Source: JAVBLT01 sp031553315 (GTDB lineage Bacteria > Verrucomicrobiota > Kiritimatiellia > RFP12 > DVOR01). Taken from it: a DNA stretch of 33,198 bases. The notes under the pieces are model-generated. The model searched no databases. It was not told the origin of the DNA and worked only from the letters and a program-made list of their open reading frames with translations. The position numbers and the translations under genes are program-made. The stretch lies in contig JAVBLT010000054.1 in NCBI GenBank assembly GCA_031553315.1, positions 1 through 33,198 on the forward strand. Direction: 5' to 3'. This document shows, piece by piece, positions 1 to 7,177 of the stretch (positions within the stretch are counted from its first letter, which is position 1; every line of letters begins with the position of its first letter).

Positions 1-3000
1 TCAAGGCAAACGGCGGCCGAGACAAGCATACACCCAAGGCTGTGACCGGCAAGGGTGATGTGGGTGGCGGATTCCCGCTTCGAGCCAATCAGGGTGGCGA
101 GGGCCGGGGCGGTTTGAAAGGCATTGATCACATTGCTGTGAAAATCGGTGGGAGGAATGGATTCAAGCGTTTTTGACTTGAACCCGTACCAGTGCACCAT
201 GTTGAATTCGGCTGTGTTGCCGCTCAAGAAGAAGCGTTTGAAAAGCTCGCATCCCCATGCCCGCACGGCGATGGAGCTGACGTTGTAGCCGTGGCAGAAA
301 AAGAGTTGCTTTTGGCTGTCTTGTCCCCAAGGGGCGTCGGCGGGAACGTAGAGGTCGCGGATGGTGTTGTCGGTTCGCCCGCCGAAGGAAAGGAGGTTGT
401 GGTAGTGAAACATACTTTCCACGGGCACGATGCGGATGGGGGCGTGTTCGCGGAGAAGGGGGATTTCGGGTTCGTCGCAGTGGGTGATGTAGAGCGTGAG
501 CGCGGATTGGTCGGGGGTGAGGGTGCGCCCTTCGAGGAGGAGGGCGTGGGGGGCATCGCTCGCGGCGATGGAGGCGAGAAGCTCGGCGCTGAGGATGAGG
601 GAACCTTCGTGGCGGGTGATTTTTTTGCGTTCGCTGTCGCGGGCATAATCGCGGATTGCGGCGGCGTCGATCAGGTAGGGTTGTTTGTCGAGGGGGTCGG
701 CGACCCAGTGGGCGCCGGCGGGGGTGAGGGAGTGGGACCAGGGGTTGAGGGAAAGGTTAGGGAAGTCGAGGGTGTAGGTGTAGCGGGAGGGGGGGTAGTG
801 AATGAGGTGTTCCTTGAGGTTGAGCTTCACGGGGAAAAAGTCGGCGAAATCTTTGGGGCCGTTGATCACGGCGTCGTCGGCGTCGCAAATGTTTTCGCCC
901 TGGGGCGTGTCGGTGGAGTTTTTCCAGCCGAGCCAGGTCATCGTCCATTCGTCGACGTCGTCATTGCGCCAGAAGTTGAAATATTCTTTGTTGACGGCGG
1001 CGTGGAGGTCGGTTTCATCCCAGAGGCCGTTGCGGTCGTAATCGGGGAGGAGGGCGGGTGGAAGGGCGGTGATGGCAAGGGTGTCGGAAAAGCGGATGGC
1101 GACGCCCATGACGGTTTTGCTGTAGCTGTAGGTGAGGGTGGTGGCGCCGGGCTCAAGGGCGCGAACCCAGACGACGCGGTTGGTGGGAAGGATAAAGTCG
1201 TCGTAAAAGTCGGCTTCGGTGCCGGCGAGGGGGGAATTGAACAGGCGGGAGCCTTCGGGAATGGCGCCGGCGAGGAAATCGGCAACGTAGGTTTCGTAGA
1301 GGTAGGGGGCACCTTCGGCGGTGGCGGCGGTGAGGGGGGGGATCCAGAGCTCGAAGGCTGGGGAGCCGGTGTGGGTGAGGGTGAAGGCGCCGGGGGTGAA
1401 GACTTCGGATTTAACGACGAGGGGATAAAAATCGCCGCAGGGGATAACCCATGTATTCGTTGCCGGCTTGGGGATCAGCATTTGGCGGTCGGCGGGTTCG
1501 AGGGCAAGAGCACCCACAGTATAGAGGTTGGTGGCGATGTGTCCGCGGCTCGTGACGATGAGGCTCTGATCGAAAAAGCTCTGGGAGGGGGTGAGGCCCT
1601 GGAGATAAACGGGGAGGTCTTCGCGGTGAATGGTGGAAAGGCTGCGGCCATCGGCGGTGGTGGTGGAGATGGCATCGCTGTAAGCCGTTACGTAGCCGCC
1701 GCCGTTGCCATGACTGGGGCAGGGACAGCAAAGCCCGGAAAGAGGGGGAGCAATGGTTAGAAAGAGCCGCCTCCAATCCGGGTCGGGGTTGATATAATGG
1801 GGTTGTTCATAATCACGGATGCCGTTTTTGTCGGAATCGTTGTTGTCAATGCGCAAGGCGCCGAGATGAAGGGAGGCGATATCGATTTCTTCGGAGCCCT
1901 CATCTTCTTCGGGATTGGCGGGGTCGCAGTCGGGGCAGGTTTCGCCGGGGCAGGCGCACATAGGGCATTGGCCATCCTCGCCAGACCCGCAATGGGAGTG
2001 AAAACAGCAGTGGTAATCAATGGCGGCATCCCAGTGGCGGTAACAGGATCCGAAAGGGGGTTCGGGCGGGCAGGTCCCGGGGCAGGGCTCTCCGCTGCAG
2101 ATTTCGCAATTATAATTATCGCGGCCATGGCAGAGCTGAGAATGGAGGCAACAGTGCCCGGGGATAAAATGAATCGGGCAAGAGTCATGCTTCTCTTCTT
2201 CGTCTCCTTCTTCGGGGGGAGGAAGTTCGCCGGGGGGAGGGCAGCGCTCAATGCCGTAGTCGCCAGGAGAAAGGGGAGAGTGAACCCGCCAGGAGGAGTA
2301 GGCTGGATCGACAGAAACAACGGTATAAAACCCAAGATAGGCGAGTGTGCCTTCATCGCGAGGTTCAATTTTCAATGTAGCGGAGGTTGTATCGGTGGTA
2401 AATTCACGCCCCTCGCCGGATGAACTCGGCCAAAACCAATCGGTATGATCGAAATTAAGCGAAAATACACCTGACCAGTCCCCAAAACGCAGGGTGACGG
2501 TCCGGGGGCCTTCATAGGGATGAATGCAAATGCTACCTTGCCCCCACTTTCCTTGTTCATGATTAGCGGGTTCAAGAAAAACACGCACCGCCTGAAAGCG
2601 AAAGACATCTTCGGGGGCTGAGCGATCACGCAAAATCACACCGCCGGTGGCATAACTGTTTTGAATTTCAACCCCGGCGGGGAGATCAATCACTTGACCC
2701 CAACGCACAGGAACGGCACATTCGCTCACTCCGGGGGGGGCAGGAATAGAGAAATCACCGCACGGGATGAGAGTAAAAGGAATGCGGTCACATGCCGCAC
2801 GAATCCAAACAAGCCCCCACTCCGTGGAATTAGGGCGGGATTGTGAATAATCGGGATTGGAACCGAGGGCGAGTTCCCAATAGTTGGGCCAGCCATCGTT
2901 ATCATTGTCGATTACAAACGAATTGACCCATTCGGTCAAATTCGTGAAGGGATTGGAGGGAATAAGCCCCTGAAGCGCATCGGGAATACCGTTACCATCA

Positions 3001-3863
3001 AAGTCGGGTCTGGAAGAGGAGGGGTCGGAACCGTACCACATCAATTCGCCGCCATCGGAAAGGCCATCGCCATCGGTATCGGCGCAAAAGGGATCGGTCG
3101 GTGTGAAAGAGCGAAGCTCAAGGTAACAGCAAGAGGGAACTCGTTCGAGCATCACGCCGCCCTCGCCGGATTGATAGCCAATTGTATGGGTTTGAGTGAG
3201 GTCGTCCTCAAACATACAGTTTGTTGAGCCTTGGTAAAATATCCGGATATTCTGATTGCTCTGAATCTGAATTCTGATATTCACCCGATGATTGTTGCAC
3301 ACACAGTCGGTATGGAGGTTGAATAAGAAAAAGTCGGATGAATTCGGTTCAAGAGCTGCGGTATAGGCGTGGCTTTCATACATGAAATCTGCGCCATGGA
3401 GCGCGTTGTCTCCTTGTAGGAAGGCCACTTGTGGAATTCTCCTCAAACGGTTTTTAGGATGTTTCTCAAGGGGGTAGGCAATTGGAGCAGGGGCAGTATC
3501 AAGCGGCCCCCCAAAGCTGAGCATTCCCGAAACCGAGACCCAGGCGCGATTATAGGTCTGGTTGCCAATCGTATAAGTAATCCCATTTTCAAACACCCAT
3601 TCGAAAAGATTGGGATGAGTCTTGCTCAAAGTAGAAAGGAGAGGGTTAAACTGTTCGAAATCGACATCACCTGAATTATCGCGCAAAACGGGTTGTAGGC
3701 CGCTCAGCTCTACAGCATCAGGGAGTCCGTCATGATCACTATCTATCCAGTTTTGAATAGAAGCTGTTGGATTTTGAGGCCAAGGGCCGAAATCGGCAAT
3801 TACCTCAAATGGAGTGCAGCCCAAAATAATACAAAGATAAACGGCGATGTATGATGTGTGCAT
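1..3863 (-). CDS. Giant secreted protein with TSP3-like Ca loops, Cys/His repeats and C-terminal alpha/beta-hydrolase (3' end cut by window)
   Basis: One open minus-strand frame runs 1287 codons from ATG 3863, with an AGGAGG site 4 nt upstream, to the left edge without a stop. A hydrophobic N-terminus (residues 5-17) suggests export; I-L-G-C at 13-16 could be a weak lipobox. Acidic 'DxDxDG' loops of thrombospondin type-3/dockerin style start at residues 41, 262, 287, 319, 673 and 941, probably binding calcium. Residues 562-646 form a Cys-rich module with 17 Cys in two repeats. The C-terminal part has HGYNVS (H1191, a possible oxyanion-hole region) and GHSLG (S1275, the nucleophile elbow of lipases and esterases); the remaining catalytic residues would lie beyond the window. 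It follows the 198-residue secreted gene by 19 nt, so they are probably co-transcribed. Codon use becomes much more C-ended downstream of about residue 700. Substrate unknown. The frame is certain; the hydrolase assignment is moderate. Confidence 0.85.
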   Translation of the reverse strand, partial: MHTSYIAVYLCIILGCTPFEVIADFGPWPQNPTASIQNWIDSDHDGLPDAVELSGLQPVLRDNSGDVDFEQFNPLLSTLSKTHPNLFEWVFENGITYTIGNQTYNRAWVSVSGMLSFGGPLDTAPAPIAYPLEKHPKNRLRRIPQVAFLQGDNALHGADFMYESHAYTAALEPNSSDFFLFNLHTDCVCNNHRVNIRIQIQSNQNIRIFYQGSTNCMFEDDLTQTHTIGYQSGEGGVMLERVPSCCYLELRSFTPTDPFCADTDGDGLSDGGELMWYGSDPSSSRPDFDGNGIPDALQGLIPSNPFTNLTEWVNSFVIDNDNDGWPNYWELALGSNPDYSQSRPNSTEWGLVWIRAACDRIPFTLIPCGDFSIPAPPGVSECAVPVRWGQVIDLPAGVEIQNSYATGGVILRDRSAPEDVFRFQAVRVFLEPANHEQGKWGQGSICIHPYEGPRTVTLRFGDWSGVFSLNFDHTDWFWPSSSGEGREFTTDTTSATLKIEPRDEGTLAYLGFYTVVSVDPAYSSWRVHSPLSPGDYGIERCPPPGELPPPEEGDEEEKHDSCPIHFIPGHCCLHSQLCHGRDNYNCEICSGEPCPGTCPPEPPFGSCYRHWDAAIDYHCCFHSHCGSGEDGQCPMCACPGETCPDCDPANPEEDEGSEEIDIASLHLGALRIDNNDSDKNGIRDYEQPHYINPDPDWRRLFLTIAPPLSGLCCPCPSHGNGGGYVTAYSDAISTTTADGRSLSTIHREDLPVYLQGLTPSQSFFDQSLIVTSRGHIATNLYTVGALALEPADRQMLIPKPATNTWVIPCGDFYPLVVKSEVFTPGAFTLTHTGSPAFELWIPPLTAATAEGAPYLYETYVADFLAGAIPEGSRLFNSPLAGTEADFYDDFILPTNRVVWVRALEPGATTLTYSYSKTVMGVAIRFSDTLAITALPPALLPDYDRNGLWDETDLHAAVNKEYFNFWRNDDVDEWTMTWLGWKNSTDTPQGENICDADDAVINGPKDFADFFPVKLNLKEHLIHYPPSRYTYTLDFPNLSLNPWSHSLTPAGAHWVADPLDKQPYLIDAAAIRDYARDSERKKITRHEGSLILSAELLASIAASDAPHALLLEGRTLTPDQSALTLYITHCDEPEIPLLREHAPIRIVPVESMFHYHNLLSFGGRTDNTIRDLYVPADAPWGQDSQKQLFFCHGYNVSSIAVRAWGCELFKRFFLSGNTAEFNMVHWYGFKSKTLESIPPTDFHSNVINAFQTAPALATLIGSKRESATHITLAGHSLGCMLVSAAVCL
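1926..2180 (-). repeat. Tandem Cys/His module (two ~40-residue protein repeats) inside the giant secreted protein
   Basis: Unit 1 covers residues 562-598 and unit 2 covers 607-646. Both follow C-x2-H-x(5 or 8)-C-C-x-H-S-x(1-2)-C-x7-C-x2-C and continue with further Cys-Pro-Gly and Cys pairs. Together they hold 17 Cys plus conserved His. The spacing resembles a metal site (zinc or iron) or a disulfide-knotted module. An acidic, Pro-rich linker precedes it and a Glu/Asp-rich stretch follows it. I do not recognise a named family. Confidence 0.7.
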
Positions 3864-3882
3864 AAGTCCTCCTGCTGATTGT

Positions 3883-4479
3883 TTAATCATACCATCCGAT
3901 TGTGACGGAAAGTGGAGGAACCCAAAAATTCCACTCAAAAATACGAATCATATTCCATTGAGAAGGATGAAACGGGTCATTGACATAGATTTGGTAATAA
4001 GAATCCCACGCGCGAAACAAAGACCACCCCGGATCGCCGGGAACTGGAGGGCGGAAAACGGATCGGGGGATCGTCAAATAAAAGATAAAACGATCCGAAT
4101 CAAAATAAACCGTACACCATGTATCGCATGATTCGGCACCTTCAACGAAATGGCGCAGCGCTACCGATGAATAGCGATAAAGATGCCCCGCCGGATAAAA
4201 CTCAAGCGCAACCTCTTCGATGCCAAGGTGACCATCTTCATTGACATCACACCCAAACATAAAACCATAACTCCACCCTGTAAAATAACCGCTTGAAAGA
4301 TGAAAAACGGCAATCAGGTCTTTATCATCAAAAGGTAGCTTTGGGGGCAATGAAAGTGTTTCGCGAATTCCCGAATCCGCCCATCCCGTCATTCCACCAG
4401 GAAAAGTATAGACTACTTCCGCGTGTGTGGTGCATACCAATAAACAAAAAAACAACCCGATAAAAACATCTTTTCTCAT
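3883..4479 (-). CDS. Small secreted protein with one EF-hand-like calcium loop
   Basis: 198 residues. MRKDVFIGLFFCLLVCTTHA is a textbook Sec signal peptide with likely cleavage after the THA at residues 18-20. Residues 78-89 (DVNEDGHLGIEE) fit the canonical 12-residue EF-hand loop, with D, N, D, G and E at positions 1, 3, 5, 6 and 12. The rest is rich in aromatic residues and looks like a beta-rich exported domain. GGAGG lies 6 nt before the ATG, and a TTGTAA-N17-TATAAT promoter lies just upstream. It is first in a two-gene unit with the giant secreted protein, so it may be a partner or chaperone of that protein; this is inferred from position only. Its codon use is less C-biased than in most of the window. 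I recognise no named family beyond the calcium loop. Confidence 0.85.
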   Translation of the reverse strand: MRKDVFIGLFFCLLVCTTHAEVVYTFPGGMTGWADSGIRETLSLPPKLPFDDKDLIAVFHLSSGYFTGWSYGFMFGCDVNEDGHLGIEEVALEFYPAGHLYRYSSVALRHFVEGAESCDTWCTVYFDSDRFIFYLTIPRSVFRPPVPGDPGWSLFRAWDSYYQIYVNDPFHPSQWNMIRIFEWNFWVPPLSVTIGWYD

Positions 4480-4502
4480 ATTAAACCTCCGGTTACACGT
4501 TG

Positions 4503-4531
4503 ATTATATTTTAATTTCGGCTGTTTTACAA
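4503..4531 (-). promoter_or_regulatory. Sigma-70-type promoter of the secreted-protein unit
   Basis: On the minus strand, TTGTAA (4531-4526), a 17-nt spacer and a perfect TATAAT (4508-4503). The start codon of the 198-residue gene is at 4479, giving a leader of roughly 17 nt that includes the GGAGG site. The promoter diverges from the plus-strand promoter at 4579. Confidence 0.75.
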
Positions 4532-4578
4532 CTCCTCTTTTCAATAAAACCCTTGCTCCGCCCCAAGGTGTGGGAAAT

Positions 4579-4607
4579 TTGACTTTGAAAGACACGCCTG
4601 CTACAAT
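4579..4607 (+). promoter_or_regulatory. Sigma-70-type promoter of small membrane peptide A and perhaps the MNT/HEPN block
   Basis: TTGACT (4579-4584), a 17-nt spacer and TACAAT (4602-4607) lie 32 nt before the ATG at 4640. It is one of the best consensus matches in the window. I see no terminator between this gene and the MNT gene, so transcription may continue into the toxin-antitoxin genes. Confidence 0.75.
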
Positions 4608-4639
4608 GAAAACACATTTGTAAATCAGGAGGGCGCGAC

Positions 4640-4822
4640 ATGTCTTTGAAAACGGCGATTGAATTTGTGGCGGCGGTGTTGAGCGTGCTGGTTTCGCTTG
4701 TGGTTCTGGCTGGCGTTTTCACCGCGCACAAAAAAGGCTTCTTCAAAGCCGTTCACCGGCTGGCCCTGCATCACCATGCGTTGATTGAAAAAGAGAAGAG
4801 GGAAAAGGAAGAGGAGGCGTAA
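4640..4822 (+). CDS. Small single-pass membrane peptide A (paralogue of peptide B at 5811)
   Basis: 60 residues. AGGAGG sits 7 nt before ATG and a good promoter lies upstream. Residues 6-29 form one hydrophobic helix. A basic-aromatic patch follows (KKGFFK, 31-36), then a His-rich stretch and a charged Lys/Glu tail. Residues 6-40 align without gaps to residues 12-46 of the peptide at 5811-5972, with 18 of 35 identical, including VVLAG, the KK pair, FF and a His. The two copies bracket the MNT/HEPN genes. The size and make-up could suit a membrane-acting peptide, an anchor or a sensor; no function can be assigned from sequence. The strong ribosome site, the promoter and the conserved second copy argue that it is a real gene. 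Confidence 0.75.
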   Translation: MSLKTAIEFVAAVLSVLVSLVVLAGVFTAHKKGFFKAVHRLALHHHALIEKEKREKEEEA

Positions 4823-4929
4823 ATTCCCGCAACGCCTCGAAGGCCATCCTGCATAGGGCATCTTATCGCTTTTCCTTGCCTTTTCAGGCTCATCCTGTTA
4901 GTCTTTTGTGGTAGGAGGAAGGAGATGGT

Positions 4930-5220
4930 ATGACGAAAGAAGAGTTGCTTCCCCGCCTAAGCGCGCTCAAAGAAGAATTAAAAAAGCAATATCCCATCGA
5001 CCGCCTCGCTCTTTTCGGTTCGTTTGCCCGCAATACCCAAACTGAAACGAGCGATGTGGATCTTCTTGTTTCCTTCAATAGAGATATCTCTTATTTCACC
5101 TTTATCAATCTGGCAGAAGCGATTGAGCAACGTCTTGGCCGAGCCGTCGACCTTGTTCCGGAAGATGGGATGCGCCCGCGTTTCCGACAGGCGATTAAAG
5201 AGGATCTAAGCTATGTCTGA
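4930..5220 (+). CDS. mntA: MNT-domain nucleotidyltransferase, probable MntA-type antitoxin
   Basis: 96 residues, the usual size for a minimal nucleotidyltransferase. The motif GSFARNTQTETSDVDLLVSF (30-49) contains the G-S pair and D42/D44; D74 in AVDLV is the likely third carboxylate. In characterised MntA/HepT pairs the MNT protein uses ATP to AMPylate a Tyr near the toxin's active site and so neutralises it. The start is fixed by AGGAG 6 nt upstream within a purine-rich leader; the ATG at 4925 is followed at once by a stop. It overlaps the HEPN gene by 8 nt, so the two are translationally coupled. The active-site residues are intact. The family is secure; the antitoxin role rests on gene pairing. 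Confidence 0.9.
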   Translation: MTKEELLPRLSALKEELKKQYPIDRLALFGSFARNTQTETSDVDLLVSFNRDISYFTFINLAEAIEQRLGRAVDLVPEDGMRPRFRQAIKEDLSYV

Positions 5221-5587
5221 CTCGCGTTCGATTGCCCTCTGGCTTGCCGATATGGCTGAAGCCATCGAATATATACTTGAATACACCTCTCCCTTTCAGC
5301 CTATCAGCCGCTTTCCCGAAGATCGCAAAACGCTTGATGCCGTTTTGTTGAATTTCGCCATTCTTGGTGAAGCCGCAACCAAGATTCCCACTGAAATCCG
5401 CGAGGCTTTTCCCGCCATTCCTTTCAAAGAAATGGCAGGGCTCCGCAATCGCGTGATTCACGGTTATTTCAACGTGAGCTTGCCGATTCTCGTATCGACC
5501 GTTGAAAACGATCTTCCCGAAGTGCTAAAAGAGTTGAGAGACGCCCTTATGACCTTATCTCAACCCGAGCAGGAAAGAGTTACATGA
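5213..5587 (+). CDS. hepT: HEPN-domain protein, HepT/DUF86-type toxin (probable RNase)
   Basis: 124 residues, helical. The signature Rx4HxY is present as R78-NRVI-H83-G-Y85, the motif that forms the RNase centre of HepT toxins and contains the Tyr modified by MntA. The order of genes and the overlap with the MNT gene (5213-5220) are typical of this toxin-antitoxin class. The stop at 5585-5587 overlaps the ATG at 5584 of the next small membrane gene, so three genes form one translational unit. All key residues are intact, so an active toxin is expected. HEPN/MNT pairs occur on plasmids and in genomic islands, and this block is less GC-rich than its neighbours, which fits transfer but does not prove it. 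Confidence 0.9.
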   Translation: MSDSRSIALWLADMAEAIEYILEYTSPFQPISRFPEDRKTLDAVLLNFAILGEAATKIPTEIREAFPAIPFKEMAGLRNRVIHGYFNVSLPILVSTVENDLPEVLKELRDALMTLSQPEQERVT

Positions 5588-5823
5588 TGCCTGAAAAAAA
5601 CGCACCCACCAACATTCAACAGGAAATAATCACGTTTTTTCGAAACTATGGCATATGGATCTGTGCGGTAATTGCACTGATTTTTCTCATCACTTTGTGG
5701 GGTAACAGGTTTATTGTGATTCACACCTCCAAGGATGGGAGCTTTTACCTTTTAAACCGTTACACGGGAGAAATAACATGGTGCATCGGAGGGGTGAAAT
5801 ATGAAACAGAATGGCGGGAATAA
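5584..5823 (+). CDS. Small membrane protein coupled to the HEPN toxin gene
   Basis: 79 residues from ATG 5584; a second in-frame ATG at 5587 could be the true start. A polar N-terminus (about 25 residues) leads to one transmembrane helix at about 27-45 (WICAVIALIFLITLW). A short domain follows with a beta-like stretch around SFYLLNRYTGEITWCIGG. The start overlaps the HEPN stop codon, so translation is probably coupled. Its own 3' end overlaps the start of membrane peptide B by 13 nt. I do not recognise the family. It may tether the module to the membrane or be an accessory protein. Confidence 0.7.
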   Translation: MMPEKNAPTNIQQEIITFFRNYGIWICAVIALIFLITLWGNRFIVIHTSKDGSFYLLNRYTGEITWCIGGVKYETEWRE

Positions 5824-5972
5824 ACAAACTAAGTGCGCAATCGGCGGTTGAGATTCTGACGGCGGCGTTGAGCGCCTCGATATCGATTGTGGTTTTGGCC
5901 GGCATGTTTGCCGCCCGCAAGAAGAAATTTTTCAGGACGATTCACTCGGGGCGTAAACAGAATTTGCAATAA
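5811..5972 (+). CDS. Small single-pass membrane peptide B (paralogue of peptide A)
   Basis: 53 residues. The start is ATG 5811, the only ATG before the conserved region in this frame; an in-frame stop lies just upstream at 5802-5804. It overlaps the end of the 79-residue membrane gene. There is no Shine-Dalgarno site at normal spacing: GGAGGGG lies about 16 nt upstream, so coupled translation is likely. A hydrophobic helix spans about 12-35 and is followed by RKKKFFR and a short basic tail. It aligns with peptide A over 35 residues, with 18 identical. The C-terminal tails differ: short here, long and charged in A. The homology to A is the main evidence that it is real. Confidence 0.65.
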   Translation: MAGINKLSAQSAVEILTAALSASISIVVLAGMFAARKKKFFRTIHSGRKQNLQ

Positions 5973-6056
5973 GCCGAGGCTTTCTTCTGGTCTTTGCGGG
6001 GCGGGTATGGTAAAGTGATGCCGATTTTTACCGGATGAAATTCCAAGGAGAATGAA

Positions 6057-7088
6057 ATGGTCAAGGGTTCGGCTTACGCGCAGGCAGGGGTTGATATCGA
6101 TAAGAAAATGAGCGGCATCGAGACCATCAAGCAGATGGTCAAGGGCACCGTCACGCCGGGCGTCATCGGCGGAATCGGCAGCTTCGGCGGCCTCTTCAAG
6201 TCGCCGGGCGAAGGGTCGATTCTCGTGGCCAGCACCGACGGCGTGGGCACCAAGCTCAAGGTCGCCGCCATGGCCGGCCGCCACGACACGGTCGGTCAGG
6301 ACATCGTGAACCACTGCGTCAACGATATTCTCGTGCAAGGCGCCAAGCCGCTTTTCTTCCTCGATTACATCGGCGCCTCGGTGTTCGACGCGGATATTTT
6401 CAACGCCGTGATCTCCGGCCTCTGCAAGGCCTGCGCCGAAAACAACTGCGCGCTCCTGGGCGGCGAAACCGCCGAAATGCCCGGCCTTTACCCGATCGGC
6501 GAGTATGACCTGGTCGGCACGATCGTGGGCTCGGTGGAAAAGGAGAAAATCATCACGGGCGAAACGATCCAGCCGGGCGATGTGGTCATCGGCCTGCCTT
6601 CGGGCGGCTTGCAGACCAACGGCTTCTCGCTCGCCCGGAAGGTGATTTTCGAACAGTGCGGCCTGAAGCCGGAAGATACGCTCCCCGGCACCGATTCCAC
6701 GTGCGCAGACCTGTTGCTGGCCGTGCACAAGAGCTTTTTGAAGCCGATCGCGGCGGTGCTCGATGCGGGCATCCCCGTGCAGGGCATGGCGCACATCACG
6801 GGCGGCGGCTTTTTCGACAATATTCCCCGCGTGCTGCCGGCCGATACCGATGTGACCATCGATGCGGCGGCGTGGCAGGTGCCGCCGGTTTTCCGGTTCA
6901 TCCAGGAAAAGGGCGGCGTGGAGCGCGACGAAATGTATCGCGTGTTCAACATGGGCATCGGCTTTGTGCTCATCGTCCGCTCTGCCGATGCGGGGCGCGT
7001 GATGGAGGCGCTGGAGAAGGCCGGCGAGGAGCCGCTGATTATCGGCGGCGTGAACCCCGGAAGCAAAGTGGTGCATCTCGTTGGCTGA
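6057..7088 (+). CDS. purM: Phosphoribosylformylglycinamidine cyclo-ligase (AIR synthase)
   Basis: 343 residues, matching the usual length of about 345. It catalyses ATP-dependent closure of FGAM to AIR, the fifth step of purine synthesis, in the cytosol. Family hallmarks are the N-terminal YAQAGVDI, STDGVGTKLK, HCVNDILVQGAKPLFFLDYI, GGETAEMPG, GLPSGGLQTNGFSL and HITGGGFFDNIPR. AAGGAG 6 nt before the ATG fixes the start. It is followed by a likely hairpin terminator and then rnr. No other purine gene is nearby. Third codon positions here are mixed G/C, unlike the C-dominated genes that follow. Confidence 0.97.
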   Translation: MVKGSAYAQAGVDIDKKMSGIETIKQMVKGTVTPGVIGGIGSFGGLFKSPGEGSILVASTDGVGTKLKVAAMAGRHDTVGQDIVNHCVNDILVQGAKPLFFLDYIGASVFDADIFNAVISGLCKACAENNCALLGGETAEMPGLYPIGEYDLVGTIVGSVEKEKIITGETIQPGDVVIGLPSGGLQTNGFSLARKVIFEQCGLKPEDTLPGTDSTCADLLLAVHKSFLKPIAAVLDAGIPVQGMAHITGGGFFDNIPRVLPADTDVTIDAAAWQVPPVFRFIQEKGGVERDEMYRVFNMGIGFVLIVRSADAGRVMEALEKAGEEPLIIGGVNPGSKVVHLVG

Positions 7089-7113
7089 ACCTGAAGCGAG
7101 CGATCCACACAAC

Positions 7114-7158
7114 GGGAGCCGGGGAGGCGCACTGCGCTTTCGGGCTCCCTTCACTTTA
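7114..7158 (+). terminator. Possible terminator after purM
   Basis: GGGAGCC (7114-7120) pairs with GGCTCCC (7143-7149). The intervening sequence contains a smaller GCGC/GCGC hairpin, and TTCACTTTATT follows. The T-tract is imperfect, so termination may be partial and could allow read-through into rnr. Confidence 0.5.
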
Positions 7159-7177
7159 TTAAAGAAAGAAAAAACAG

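Noticed and set aside
4876..4904. Separate promoter for the MNT gene (TTGCCT-N17-TAGTCT)
   Set aside because: The -10 match is poor; read-through from the strong promoter at 4579 is at least as likely.
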